DNA of 64,000 nucleotides from Chondrus crispus (taxonomy: Eukaryota; Rhodophyta; Florideophyceae; Gigartinales; Gigartinaceae). This document shows, piece by piece, positions 11,166-22,522 of this stretch; position 1 is the first letter of the stretch, and every line of letters begins with the position of its first letter. The notes below the pieces were generated by a model. The model had not been told where the DNA came from, searched no databases, and saw only the letters and a list, made by a program, of their open reading frames with translations. The DNA lies in assembly GCF_000350225.1 (NCBI RefSeq), contig NW_005178485.1, positions 336,886-400,885 on the forward strand. Reading direction: 5' to 3'. The position numbers and the translations under genes are program-made.

Positions 11166-12030
11166 GGGTTTCCATGTTACCTGACGACCGGAAATCGTCG
11201 CCTATGCCGCAGACAAAATTGGATTCCACGGTGTCGTCATTCGTGGTTGACGGCTCTGCTGCCTGATTATAGAACATACATGGAACATGTGAGTGGTTCT
11301 GTATTCTCTTGGATTGGTGCTTTTCCGAACGATATACCTTCAATTGTAACAGATATCGCATGCCCCGAAGATCAAGGAACAGAAGTTGAAGCATTTTTCT
11401 CATACTACAGTCTATGTATGTCNNNNNNNNNNNNNNNNNNNNNNNNNNNNNNNNNNNNNNNNNNNNNNNNNNNNNNNNNNNNNNNNNNNNNNNNNNNNNN
11501 NNNNNNNNNNNNNNNNNNNNNNGGTCTTAAGACCCGTCAACCACGAACGACGACATTTTGCGGGGTGCCCTGCTAAGATTAGCAGGGCACCCTGCAATAC
11601 TAAAGATTTTTCCGCGAACGATTACGAGCAGGCGTCATTTTCTGGATGTAATAAAAAGCGAGTGAGGTGTGTACGCAGCTATTGCCCCGTACAAAGATGC
11701 CTTCTTGAGAACAGGGCTTCTCATTGGATCGGCCGTAGGGATTGAAGAGGGGGGAAGAGGGGCGGGAAGTTGTGAGCAAGGTTGAGTTGGAGGGGAGCAG
11801 GACGGGGAGGGTGACGAAAGGATGTGTAAGGGAATTTGCAGTTCCAGAGTGTAGACATATATTTGCGCGAAAACAATTGTTCAGGGGATTTGGTGAAGGG
11901 ATCCCACCCCTCGGGAGCGGTTTCACTTCGTCAAAAGTGGCGGCTGTCCGCCAGATTTACTGAGCGACGACTGCCCAAAACAGTGGTACAGAAGTAATTT
12001 GGCAATTTCTGGACGGACCCACTGTAGCTT
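11166..12030. repeat. Dispersed repeat, interrupted copy (mate 23328-23890)
   Basis: The segments 11166-11256 and about 11575-12030 match 23328-23410 and 23410-23890 at roughly 85-90 percent, including GGCCGTAGGGATTGAAGAGG and GAGCAGGCGTCATTTTCT. Here the two segments are separated by a piece of piggyBac-like gene (11256-11422), a run of Ns and a short inverted copy of GTTGACGG-type sequence. A hairpin with 14-bp arms (11563-11576 and 11579-11592, GGGTGCCCTGCTAA) marks the right-hand junction. There is no coding capacity. The element boundary is not resolved. Confidence 0.65.
11423..11522. other. Assembly gap of 100 Ns
   Basis: Exactly 100 unknown bases, the usual scaffold-gap placeholder, so the real distance is unknown. 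The left flank (11256-11422) duplicates part of the piggyBac-like gene at 13908-14074 in opposite orientation. The right flank opens with a 12-bp palindrome, GGTCTTAAGACC. Repeats on both sides explain why assembly failed, and a misjoin is possible. Confidence 0.98.
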
Positions 12031-12880
12031 GTACTGTCAAGTGTCTTAAATAAAGCGCACGTAATTCTGTGGTCGCGGGGTCTTTGGTGGACGAAAGAAC
12101 ATTAGCCCCGTTCTAAAATCTATACAAAAATTAGTACCCCTTGCATGGGGTCAGAGATATCCCCGCCCGTAAAGACCCCATCGCTTTGTCTATGGTCACC
12201 TGCCGCCCCGACCCCATGACCCCGTGCTCCGCAGTAGACCCTCGCAGCCCTGCGAACGATGATCTGGGCGCCTGGTAATAACCGCCGACAGCGCAGGCAT
12301 TCCTGCTGATCGTCGTACACATTCCCAAGCCGAAGACCAGGATCCGAGCCTCGCCTCTTCTGGGACATTCGCCGCTCCGGCACAGGACAGGTACACTCGG
12401 TGCAACACGCGTGGCCGCCAGCCGCTAGATGAGTTTCCTGCTGCGCCCGCCGGGACGTAGGCTACTTCGACGCTCCAAAGCGCTCCCGCCTTGCTCCGGG
12501 GGCTCCCGCTGTCCGCTCGCGCTGCGCTCGGCTCGATAGCTCTTGGGACGCCACCGCTGGTGCGTGGCACCACAGACGCATGTGCACCGACCATTCGGTC
12601 CAGCTCGCCGCCGGCCGGGCTGGCTTGTGAGGCAGGAAGACGTGGTAAAGCGGGCGACGCTGCAGTGATCGGTGGTGTGTGTGTATGCCGTCGACGCCAC
12701 ATGCGCGCCACATTTGGTCTCGACGGCGCCCTGAATCACACTGCAGGATGTCTCCCGTGCCTAGCACTCACACCGTTGGCGATACGCATTATCATTTACC
12801 TTTCGTAGCTTATTCTGTTGTCTGCACGCTGTAGATCTGCGTCGCGTCGCCAACAAATGCCAAGAGGGAGGGGTTTGGAG

Positions 12881-15800
12881 CTAGACTCTTTTAATCAGTT
12901 GCTTCTCCGCTACCATTAACCCTGTATCACCTGCAACTCCGCTGCTCGAGGATGGTTTATTCCAGCCTGCGTGCTTTCCGCGGCGCTTGGCGGGAGGCAG
13001 ATCTGAGTCTCGCGATGTACGAGAGCGCTTCCTAGCACTGCGCCTCACGCTACTGTTCCTAGAATTTTGTACGGAAGGAGCTCTCCCGCTCAGACCCTCT
13101 GACGCCATGTTTCCCAGATCTTCGCCTATGGTAGCCGAATTGCCGGCCTTCTCCTTGGTTTGTTGAAGCAAGCTACCGACAACACAACTCAAATCTTTCG
13201 TGGCGTGGAATACGTTCCAACATGGCAGTTTGTCGCCAGTCACCTTCGCCTCCGGATTGCAGAGTGGGACCAAGCATTTTGCGCATGTTGTGGAGTCTTG
13301 CGTCCCTTCTTTAAAATCTTTCCGTCGTCATCCCTTTTCAGGACTTGAGTACATAGTACACACCACTTTCTTATGCGGACTCTATATTTCGACCCATTTG
13401 CATTCTTAGCTTCACGGAAAGGTTGCCATTTGACTTCGTGACGGCCTCGGCTCCTCAGGATCCACATATCCCTTCCCGAGAAAGACGCCAAAATGTTCCG
13501 ATTAAACCTTTGATAGAGCACGTCATTCATCTCCTCTCCCTTGCTCTCTTCGAGGGGCAACGCTATTTGGTCCACCAACCTGCGGATATACTCTAGGAAT
13601 GACATCTGCTTTGTTATTCTCTTTCTATTCAGCTTATAACTCTGTACTTTCATTGTTCCGAACTTAGAGTTTTGAAACTTTAGCAACCTGTAGCACAGGA
13701 AAGAATTGTAAATCTGTGTGACGGCATATCTCAGGACATATTTGCATAAGGGCTGTGACCCAACAATTTCCACATTCAGATCGGACAGGGCGCGCGAAAA
13801 CTCATCTGTGCCACCTTTCACTGCGTTCCACATTAACGCCACTCTCGGCTTAATCTGCGCAGTTTCCTCCAGGGGTGTCCCCGTCTCAGCAACGTCTCGG
13901 TGGGCTGACATACATAGACTGTAGTATGAGAAAAATGCTTCAACTTCTGTTCCTTGATCTTCGGGGCATGCGATATCTGTTACAATTGAAGGTATATCGT
14001 TCGGAAAAGCACCAATCCAAGAGAATACAGAACCACTCACATCTTCCATGTATGTTCTATAATTAGACAGCAGAGCCTCACTGTAGCGCAGTCGCACTAC
14101 GTAAATTATTTTCGATGAAGACGCAACAACAAACAACGCATCCGTTGTGTTTGTGACAGCGGCATGGTGGAGACATTGGCATCTGTACTCCGTCGACATC
14201 GTAGCTTTCATGTATAAGTCACGGCACTGGGCAGAATCCGCTTCGATGTCCAAAACGTGACCTACTGTTTGTACCATATCGAAAGCGAAGTGAAGGCGGT
14301 GCTCCGAAGATAGAGTCTCCACCTCTATAGCAGCTGTAAAAACGCATTTCCCGCCGTTCCAATGAGGTCTATTATCTCCTCGTCCTCCGCTGTGCCTGAT
14401 AATCGCGGTTGGATTCTCAGTCTGCAGCATGCCAATCCATCGGGGGAATCAGCCATAGTTCTAGAGTTGATATTTCGACCACACACCAGACCCGTGTCTA
14501 CAATGCAGTTGATAAGGAAGGGTGAATCGGCAGCTCTCAGGAAGGACGATATCCGGGCTAATACCAGCGGGTCATTTGCACGCCCGACCATCATTGCCGC
14601 AGTATCTTTCTTGGCCGGCCTCAGAATCCAAGAGCCGAACGCCTCCTTTAGATACGCTTGTTCGAAGGCCCTCGGCTGGAATTGTGTCACGGATGAATTA
14701 TTTGTTACCGCGGATGTGCGTGTAGAAATCGATACAGCCTGTCCGGCGTTAGTAGACGTTTGGCAATGGCTCTGAAGGAAGGCCTTGAGGCGCGCGATCT
14801 TGTCCGCCTTACGACCGGATTTCAAAAGGCCAAATGTGGCCAGCTATCGGTTGAGGATTGGAACAGTGAGTTTATGCCTCTTGGTAAACTTCTCGCAAAG
14901 CTCAGCAACCCTAGCAGCAGTATCCCTATGGGCATCAGAGGGGTAGGGACCGCCACCAGCGTAGTCACTGGAGGCTGCATAAATCACGCTCAAGATAGAA
15001 AGGAGGCCTTCAGGCACAGAGTAGCGGGGATCCTGTTGAGCGAGGCGCAATACCATGACACATCCGAAGCATGTCTTGGACGTAAAACGAAAAGAGCGTT
15101 GAATAAACCAGCCCCTGCCAGAACGTTGCTGCCGTGTCAGCTCCTGAAGAGCTGAAAGGCACTCCCGAAACGCAGCATATCCTGGATACCGCTCAATGTC
15201 CTCCCCAGCCCTGTGAATGATCCGATATCCATTTAGTAACAATCCACCGGCGCCTGACCCTGCAACAATTTTGGTGGAAACCCGTCGTGGAACAGTAGAC
15301 CAACCTCTGGAAAATTACTTCACGGATGTAAGGAACAGTGCAACCCGGCCATTCCCAGCTTCTCCATATGCAATTGCAGTGAGTTTGACCCCTGGTACGG
15401 AGGCCTTAGCTCTGCCCTTCGACATTTTCGTCGCATAAAAACGGCCCTTCCACCCTTCTCTGGTATAACCATGCCCCTGTGTTTGGTCGCCAGTCCAGTA
15501 GACCCATAAACAAAAAGGTATCCATGGGCACGTTTGTGTGTGCCTATAAACGATGACCCAAGATCATGAACAATAAACCTCACGGTTTCTTTGCCTATAT
15601 ATCCACGATCGGCAGCTACGATTAATTCGGTCATAGGGCCCAAGTCGCTTGGATGCCTTGCGCCTTGTATATCCATAAAAAGCTGCTCGAATGTGGCCAG
15701 AATCTTTTCTCCCCTGATGCTGTAGTGGCCCGACAAAAAAAAAGTCCGTAAGAGCGGACGAACATGCTGTTTGGACAGGACCAACCGCCTTCTTAGGATT

Positions 15801-16954
15801 GTTCACAATTTTTAATGCGTTTCCACTGCTTCTTTCTTGGATGGCTGCCTGATGTGATCGTCGTCAATCGAAAGAATTGGGGCCGGTGCTAGGAAGAGCT
15901 GGGAATTTATAGATGTAACCCGTTTCTTCCTACAGTGCGAGAAATCGCTTCGCCTCGGAGCTCCTGTGATCCCAGCACCTTTCTGAAGCCGCAAGCTGTG
16001 GTCCCCCGAGTGCCCGCAGGACATCTAAAAAGCGATGCATCCCAACAGGGATCCTCCCTTGAAGGCCATACCAAAACATCTCCTCCTGGCTAAATGTCCC
16101 TGTGATGCTAGTGCAGTAAACTGCTGCCCTCAAGTAAGCCAAGAGGCATACTATGCGGGCAAACAATCCACATGAATTTCGCCTACTAGGCGAAATTCAT
16201 TTGGATTGGTTGCCTCCTTTTCATACTCACAACGGGACTTGCTGGCGAAATCCGCAAGGAGGTCAACCAATAATGGGGGGAAAGACAGCTCGAGTGTGTC
16301 CAGTGGTGTCACGATGTTTTCGCGAATGCTCGATTGCAGTTTCGGCACAACTCTGTCGAGGATCCCGCCCACCTCTGCTCGAAGCTTGTCGGCAAGGAAA
16401 GTGTCAACGAAGTTGACGAAGAATTGGCTCCCGTCTGCGAACCTGTCGGTATCGCGAAACTGAAAACCGTTGTAGTCATTCAGAGGTTCCAGTTCCATTT
16501 CGTCGCTGCTGTCACCTGTTGACGAGTCATCATTAAACGATTAGTCCGGATCGAGGTCAGAGCAAGAGTCTGCGCTCTCCAAGCTCCCGTCGTCGTCCAC
16601 AGAAATATCAGGGGGCTTGTCAGAACCTGCTCGGCCACCTTACGCAAACTCTTGCGACAGATCTCGAGCTACGGGCTGTGGATCATTTGCAGGATGAACA
16701 GGATTGGCAGAAGAACTCCCGGCTGCATGAAAGTTTCCCTGAAGAAATTGCGCTGTTTCCGCCCACGATCCGTCTGTTCTAACTGCTTCTTCTGTTTTCT
16801 CGATCTCTTTGAGGACAGTGGCGGGATCTACTGTCTCTGCTTGGACGTCTGGGCGATTCTGTGGCCTTCCTGGCGACCAACGGCTGTTCATTGCATTGGG
16901 GAAGGGGGTGGACTTGATGAGTCTCGCAAGGAAAGTTAAGTGCGATGCTCCCAC
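12881..16954 (-). pseudogene. piggyBac-like transposase, multiply frameshifted
   Basis: Reading 16954 down to 12881, recognisable pieces appear in family order in different frames: an acidic N-terminus with two in-frame stops (about 16954-16500); FPPLLVDLLADFA (16498-16151); the EEMFWYGLQGRIPVGMHRF region (16166-15930); the first catalytic Asp (LSIDDDHIR, 16024-15812); the second (LIVAADRGYIG, 15784-15320); two further frames (15242-14844 and 14825-14325); the third (WNAVKGGTDEFS, in 14430-13240); and a C-terminal cysteine-rich domain split by a frameshift near 13280 (RKWCVLC, then CAKCLVPLC). A basic nuclear-localisation-like tail (SARKRSRTS, PPAKRRGKH) ends it. At least five frame changes make it a pseudogene. 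Confidence 0.8.
16164..16208. repeat. 22-bp-arm palindrome
   Basis: Arms 16164-16185 and 16187-16208 are inverted copies with one mismatch and a 1-base loop, centred on GCCTACTAGGC. The palindrome lies at the end of a piggyBac transposase fragment, and one arm repeats coding sequence in reverse (the peptide around EFRLVGEIH). This looks like a local inverted duplication rather than a regulatory site. Confidence 0.7.
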
Positions 16955-17333
16955 TGTGATGAGCTGGGAGTCCTAGAAAGGGCCCTGAAAAGGTATTTCA
17001 AAGGTATTGTGGCCAGTGTAGTGGCATTATATGCGTACTTGCTACTGTACGTGACCCCCCTGGGCACGGGTCACATGGGTCATAAATGAATTTTATGGGG
17101 TCAGATATGGGGTCGGTGTTAGACTTAGAGTTTTTGACCGCCCCGGGCGAGACCCACTGCCGTTGTGAGGAATTTGCAACGTCACGACCACACTGCGCTG
17201 TATCAGATGCTTCTATTGCGCCGTTTCCGGCGGCGATCTGGTTTTCTACTGGTGCTCTAGGAGTGAACCATAAATTTGTTCCAATCTTTGCGACCCCATA
17301 TTTTTAGAACGAGGTTAGGAGCGTGGGGGGTTA

Positions 17334-17871
17334 CAGGGGGGGTCTCTTAATTAGTGCACTTTTAGTTAGTGCATATTGGACTTTAATGCACCCTCTGATA
17401 GCTTGGCACGACTTTGTACAAGTGTACACGGTTGTTCACGGGAGCACAATGGTCGTCGCCGTCCATAGAGAGCGGGTTCCATTCTGTTACAGATCCCAGC
17501 AACCTTATGCATCTTCGAATAACTAATCACACAATGAGCACAACTGAACCAGCATCCAGGGCGTCAAGAACCCGCCTTACCCTTTCGCAAAAAGAGGTGG
17601 TGCTGCGGCGACTTTCACAGGGTGCTCGGCACGTCGATTTGCAGCGTGATTTCAACTGCTCTCCAAGAACGATATGCAACATCTTGCTAAGCGAGCGTTG
17701 AGCCGTGTCTATAATGAACACACGAAGCGTCAGCGACGGCAAACGCTGGTAACGGAACATTTCGTTGCCCCGTAAACTACTTTTTAGCGAGCCCCTTAGA
17801 TAAAGCACATTGAAGATAGTGCACAAAGAATGCGCATGGCACGGGGGTGCACTAATTGAGGGGGTCGCCTG
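17334..17871 (+). mobile_element. pogo/Tigger-type deleted element, 538 bp
   Basis: The ends are inverted repeats of about 25 bp, beginning CAGG and sharing CTYAATTAGTGCAC (17334-17358 and about 17848-17871). TA lies immediately outside each end (17332-17333 and 17872-17873). CAG termini plus TA duplication are the signature of pogo/Tigger elements. The interior retains only the N-terminal DNA-binding part of a transposase (17534-17701). It sits 16 bp from the right flank of the piggyBac-like element. Confidence 0.8.
17534..17701 (+). pseudogene. CENP-B/Tigger HTH fragment
   Basis: ATG 17534 opens a 55-codon frame ending at TGA 17699-17701. It contains a CENP-B N-terminal helix-turn-helix (LTLSQKEVVLRRLSQ, then HVDLQRDFNCSPRTICNIL), the DNA-binding module of Tigger/pogo transposases. 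The catalytic domain is absent. It could still make a short DNA-binding peptide, but a deletion remnant is the simpler reading. Confidence 0.7.
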
Positions 17872-19854
17872 TATCATACATACTATGACCCATAGAGGGC
17901 GTCGAAATTGAGGCAGTTTAAATTGAGTGGGTGAGGTGCAAATACTGTTGAGTTTGTTGTCAGTATACAAAACGAGTGGGTTTATCATGAGCGCTGGGCG
18001 AAATACTGTACCCTTGGGTACTGTACCCAAGGGTACAGTAGAATGTTAGTACAGTACGCAAAAAGCGAGGGCACACTCAGAAATTTGGACAAATCATTGC
18101 AGAATTCGTAATGCGTAAACCCACTGATCCCCGTGAGCGGTGCATTGAATCAAATTACAATTGTTGCATGATATGTTGTACAAACAGCACTCACAACCGC
18201 TGACAACATGTCGAGTTTCATAGCACGCCTGTGTCTACTCTCTCTACCTTTGAATACCGTAACTGCGTAGACCTCGGCAGTTGTTTTGGGGGGAAGGGGA
18301 GCGTAGAGCTTCGTATTGGACAAGGATATGGGCTTCTAAATCACTACAGTGTACTGCTCCTCGCTGGAGGCAAAAACGACGAGAGAAATAATCCCTATCT
18401 TCTTGTGCATGCCCATGCTTCGAAGGGAACGTTGTACTGTGCAATACAAAAACATGCGGTGCCCCCCCTGCTCTCAGTTTCAAAACCTGGGCACACGTGT
18501 CATGACTGGGTAGGGGCAAGATGAACCAAGAAAAGCCAGCCAGCCATTTTGGCCGGCACTGATACTGTATGAAGGTGACGCAGCTGATTCCTTTTGCTGA
18601 AGAGGTGTAGGCTCTTTGACAAGTTTGAAAACCCCATAGTATCGGTGCGACCGGGTGCCAATATTATACACTATTATTTCAAAAAAGTGTTGCAATGACG
18701 GTTTCTTCAGTTCTTGTATGTTTTTTTTTGTATCTTTTTCCGAGTCTCTTGTCGACGCCGCGTTTTTCCCACGAAATGACGATCAGAAACGACACGTGTC
18801 CAAGGAGAGAGACACGCATGTGACATACTGTATCTCTCTGAATCGGATCAAATTGATGGGTGAAAAAAAAATCTCGGGCTCACCGTCGAACGTTACGAGA
18901 GAAAGTCAAGCACACATCAGCCAACGTGCACATTGGGGAAAGGGGAATTCTCTTCTCTGACAGAACAGCGCCACAAGTTTCGAAGAATATCGTCAGTCCG
19001 GCGAGGGTGCCAGACAGCCGACAGAACGTGGCTGATAGAGGCATCGCGTGACGAGCGGCACGATATGTATAAATACGGAGATTGCGCCTGACGACCATCA
19101 CAGGGGGTCACAGCGCGGAAGTGTAGAAGAAAACCCACTACACGTGGCACCTATAGTTCTGGACTTACAAATGCATGAATGCTCTGACGGAAGGTGGTGA
19201 AGAGGAAGGGAAAGAGAATAGGGCGCAATCGCACCGCTGCGTCTCGAGGGGCAGGATGCTTTTGTGATAGGGATAAAACTTACGACTGGAGATGTATTTG
19301 GATTTGAAGCTTTCCCAGCTTTCTTTCATGCGACAGCTGCCGTCCCAAAACTGACTTTGTGTCCTTGAGAACGCACACTATCGCGCGCCTACGACCAATG
19401 GCGACGCGTCATTCAAACATCCGATACAGAAACGGGCGCCGCGTACGCCGCGTAGCTTGTTCTGCTGCTGATTCTGACGTTGTTCGTAACGCGGATCACT
19501 TCGCTCCGCTGCTCTTTCATGGCCTCCAAACACACCGCTCCTCTGCTTGCTTGCTCCTTCCGCCCCTCTATTCGCCACACACGAGACTTTTACCTCTTTC
19601 TGTTGTAGGATAACGGTCAGGTGCATCCCGTGACCCTTCCCTTGTTTCCCCGTCTTACCTTGTTTCTCCTTCCCGCTCCTCGCCTTTCTACCGATTCATG
19701 TTGATATCAACACCGCCCGTCTATCATTCTCGCTTCTCCCGCGACCGCCCCACGAGTCAACTTGCGTCCGCATTTGGTCTGGTCTCCTTTTGTTCCCCAA
19801 AAATAAATCCTCGGCTATTGCGCAAATGAATCAAGTCTTGCTTTCGACTCTGCC
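17872..19854. other. Intergenic, no gene seen; strong hairpin at 18004
   Basis: No convincing gene lies in these 2 kb. At 18004-18020 and 18024-18040 there are perfect 17-bp inverted arms (TACTGTACCCTTGGGTA) with a CTG loop. A TATA-like TGTATAAATAC occurs at about 19066-19076, some 790 bp before the next gene. The stretch 19360-19850 is C/T-rich on the plus strand, as expected for upstream sequence. The heptamer TACTGTA/TACAGTA recurs. Confidence 0.6.
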
Positions 19855-21690
19855 ATGCTTCGATTCACTTTTCGCTCGCGTCGTAAGGAAGCCCGTCGAT
19901 CCGCGGCACGGCGGTCGCGCAAGTCCCTCGAGACACAATCACCGCCACAGCCGGAGACGACGTCTCCGAGTTCTGGAGCCCCGGCGAGTTTCCTAGTCAA
20001 CTATGACACTTTGCCTGTCCGTCGACCAGACAGAACGGCCCTCAACTATGACGTGTATCGACCCTCTCCATACTTTAAGCCATCCCCTGCGTCTCGCACT
20101 CGTCGACGTGCACGAGCTGCAAAAGAGTCGAGAGTCACTGCCAACACTACCCATCGCCCTAACTCCGTGGCCAACGATCTCGGCCTCGATTTTGACACAC
20201 TGCAAAGGAACAAGGCGATGGCTCCGGTCAATGACATATTGCAGCTCATACCGATCGAGAAACGCATCCGAATCAAAATCGCCGAACTGCGAGACCTCTT
20301 CCGACAAAGCGACGAATTAGGGACCATCGAGGTCCTGAAGGAGTTGGTCAGTACCCACAGCGACAAACTAAGCACCTATTCTGTCACGGTGCAGACTGCT
20401 GGAGCACAATTGAAAGAAGCAAAGGCAATCACGGGGGTCAATGAGAAATCGGTTCGGTACAGTTCTGCCAAACGGAACCCCCTTATTCGACGGGTCCCTG
20501 GAAAGCCCGGTAGACACATTGGCGATAGAACTGTGAGCGGAATCAAGTTGCGAACAGCGTCAATGCGTTCTGCATCACGGGTGAATCAAAAGAGCTTGCA
20601 TGAACACCGTAATGACGACAATAGACCACCGGGAAGAGAACACAAACCGCCAGGTCCGAGCAAGGGCAAAATTGAGCTGAACAAGCTCACAAGGAAATCA
20701 TCTGCACGGCTCAGACGGCTTGGGAGTGCCGGCTCACTCCTGATACGAAGGCTTAGTAAAGTATCAGTTGCAGAGGACACTTCTACGGGATCTTCAGGTG
20801 AGGCACCTATTTCTTCAATTTTTGACCAAGAAGCTCTAAAACGTCTCAAAGAGAATCCCATAGAAGTTATTGCATCATATGAGGCGGACCTCAAACAAGC
20901 CCAGTTGGCTGCTGATGTTGAGGCTGACAAGCTTCACGAAGCAAAAGTCAGGTTACAGGAAAGACGTGACATTCACGACAAAGTCATGGCGATGCTTGAT
21001 CAATTTTATGGAAGCTTGCCAGGTTGGGAAGACGATCCTATTTCTGTGAACATGCTGCCGGATACTGCCGATATGACTGAGGCAGGAATTGAAGCAGAAC
21101 GAGATCTTGCAGAAGTACGCTTGATGCGAGAAAGAATCTTCGCAGCATATGAGGACCATGGCCGAGCTCTCACTGCCCTACGCGTGGTATCAACAAGCAT
21201 GAGTCTTTTTGTAGAACGGCTAGAGACAATCGTGTCGCCCTTTGACAACGATGAAGTCGAAGCTTATCCACGAGATGGCCTTGTCAATATCAACCAAGAG
21301 GCTACTTCTGAAGCATTCGCATATCTGGAAAGCCTCATGCGCAAATGTGCACACAACGGCACCATTGCTGGAGTATGCTGCGTTGAAGCACCACGGGTTG
21401 ATCAAATCGCTCGGGACGTGGGGAAGCTGGATGAGGGCTTTCGTCGAGAGTCACATGCCGTCATTAGACGCGGAGCAATCTACAGGAATGGATTTTTGCC
21501 GACTTTGCGGGTGTCAAAGTCTACTCTCTGTGACTGCAAATTAGCAGAAACGTTTGTTGCTGAGCGACGCAAGATGATTTGGGAGGATCTAGATGCTTTC
21601 GACGAAAAAGTGGAACGATACGAGGAGTACGTCATATTAGAGCGTACTGGCATCCTTGATGTTTACCATCCTTTGCGCGAGGGCCGATAA
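19855..21690 (+). CDS. Hypothetical 611-aa coiled-coil protein
   Basis: A single uninterrupted frame runs from ATG 19855 to TAA 21688-21690. The first 100 residues are basic and Ser/Pro/Arg-rich (SRRKEARRSAARRSRKS), likely disordered. Residues about 130-190 and 330-390 are predicted by eye to be helical or coiled coil (NPIEVIASYEADLKQAQ, LHEAKVRLQERRDIHDK). The region around residues 200-310 is again basic and disordered (LTRKSSARLRRLGSAGS). The C-terminal 230 residues are acidic and helical with a few Cys (STLCDCKLAE). There is no signal peptide or membrane span. I recognise no family. Balanced codon use, length and the absence of transposon hallmarks argue for a real host gene. It converges on the molybdopterin synthase locus 229 bp downstream. 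Confidence 0.7.
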   Translation: MLRFTFRSRRKEARRSAARRSRKSLETQSPPQPETTSPSSGAPASFLVNYDTLPVRRPDRTALNYDVYRPSPYFKPSPASRTRRRARAAKESRVTANTTHRPNSVANDLGLDFDTLQRNKAMAPVNDILQLIPIEKRIRIKIAELRDLFRQSDELGTIEVLKELVSTHSDKLSTYSVTVQTAGAQLKEAKAITGVNEKSVRYSSAKRNPLIRRVPGKPGRHIGDRTVSGIKLRTASMRSASRVNQKSLHEHRNDDNRPPGREHKPPGPSKGKIELNKLTRKSSARLRRLGSAGSLLIRRLSKVSVAEDTSTGSSGEAPISSIFDQEALKRLKENPIEVIASYEADLKQAQLAADVEADKLHEAKVRLQERRDIHDKVMAMLDQFYGSLPGWEDDPISVNMLPDTADMTEAGIEAERDLAEVRLMRERIFAAYEDHGRALTALRVVSTSMSLFVERLETIVSPFDNDEVEAYPRDGLVNINQEATSEAFAYLESLMRKCAHNGTIAGVCCVEAPRVDQIARDVGKLDEGFRRESHAVIRRGAIYRNGFLPTLRVSKSTLCDCKLAETFVAERRKMIWEDLDAFDEKVERYEEYVILERTGILDVYHPLREGR

Positions 21691-21919
21691 AACGACCCTA
21701 CGTTTGTTATATGTATGTATACAGCTGTAAATAACACTCTTTAACTAAAGTTGAAATGCAAACGGCATGGAATATCTATGTTTCGATACCCGTTCATGGC
21801 ATCATCAGGTTACTTCTACATCATTCCTCATCCGTTGTTGCTCAATGTATATTTCTCCAAACGAAGAACATGTGAAATATGAGTATTGGCCATATCTTAA
21901 CAATTTCGGATCACTATTT

Positions 21920-22522
21920 CTACTTTCGCGCATGCTGGAACTCCTTGTTAGCCTTCCAAGCAGACCCGTCATCGTACAGTTCCTTCTTCCAGATGGGAAC
22001 GGTCGCCTTGAGCTCATCAATCAAAAAATGACAAGCGTCTAATAAGCATTCGCAACAAACGACACAGTTGTAGGTACGAAGTCAGATACGACGGCAGCGC
22101 AGTAAACACTAACAAATCGCGGTCAGCATCAAACCGAAGGCAAGATACGTACCTATGGCATCTCTGCGGTGCGGTGAAGAGGCGGCGGTAATAACGGATG
22201 CTTCACCGACACGAACCAGACCTGTTCTGTGGAAAATGGCGAGTTTGATAACGTGTGGCCATTTGAGTCGGGTGGCGCGGCAAACCGCCTGCATCTCCTT
22301 TACCGCCATCGCGTCATAAGCTTCATACTCAAGAGAGATAACGCCTTTGCCCTCAAAAGTATCTCTGGTAGTTCCCACGAAAATCGATGTTCCACCTGCA
22401 TGCGGACTGCTAACAACGTTTGAGGCTTCCTCAACGCTGAGCGGGACCGACACCAGCTTGACAGTATCATCAGACTCATTTGCATCAACCGCCGCTAATT
22501 GGCGGGATGACGGCGAGCTCAT
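21920..22522 (-). CDS. MOCS2B: Molybdopterin synthase large subunit (MoaE/MOCS2B)
   Basis: Two exons: 22522-22153 and 22038-21920, with a 114-bp intron (GTACGT donor after GCCATAG, TTATTAG acceptor). They give 162 residues. Family motifs are [45 protein letters not shown] and, after the splice, [12 protein letters not shown] with the active-site lysines. The enzyme joins with the thiocarboxylated small subunit to convert cyclic pyranopterin monophosphate to molybdopterin. Its ATG lies inside the small-subunit frame upstream (38-nt overlap), so both are probably read from one mRNA, as in animal MOCS2. Initiation would need leaky scanning or reinitiation, or alternative 5' exons. Confidence 0.92.

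Larger units (their letters stand above)
12106..17314 (-). mobile_element. piggyBac-like element with TTAG duplications
   Basis: Terminal inverted repeats of 13 bp, CCCCGTTCTAAAA at 12106-12118 and its complement (with one change, CCTCG) at 17302-17314, bracket 5.2 kb. Both outer flanks read TTAG (12102-12105 and 17315-17318), a 4-bp duplication close to the TTAA used by piggyBac. Subterminal GGGGTCAGAGATAT-like motifs occur at both ends. The non-coding ends (12119-12880 and 16955-17301) show no other genes. The single gene inside is a degraded piggyBac-type transposase on the minus strand. Confidence 0.85.

Noticed and set aside
18004..18040. Hairpin as a bacterial-type terminator
   Set aside because: The genome is eukaryotic and no gene ends next to it.
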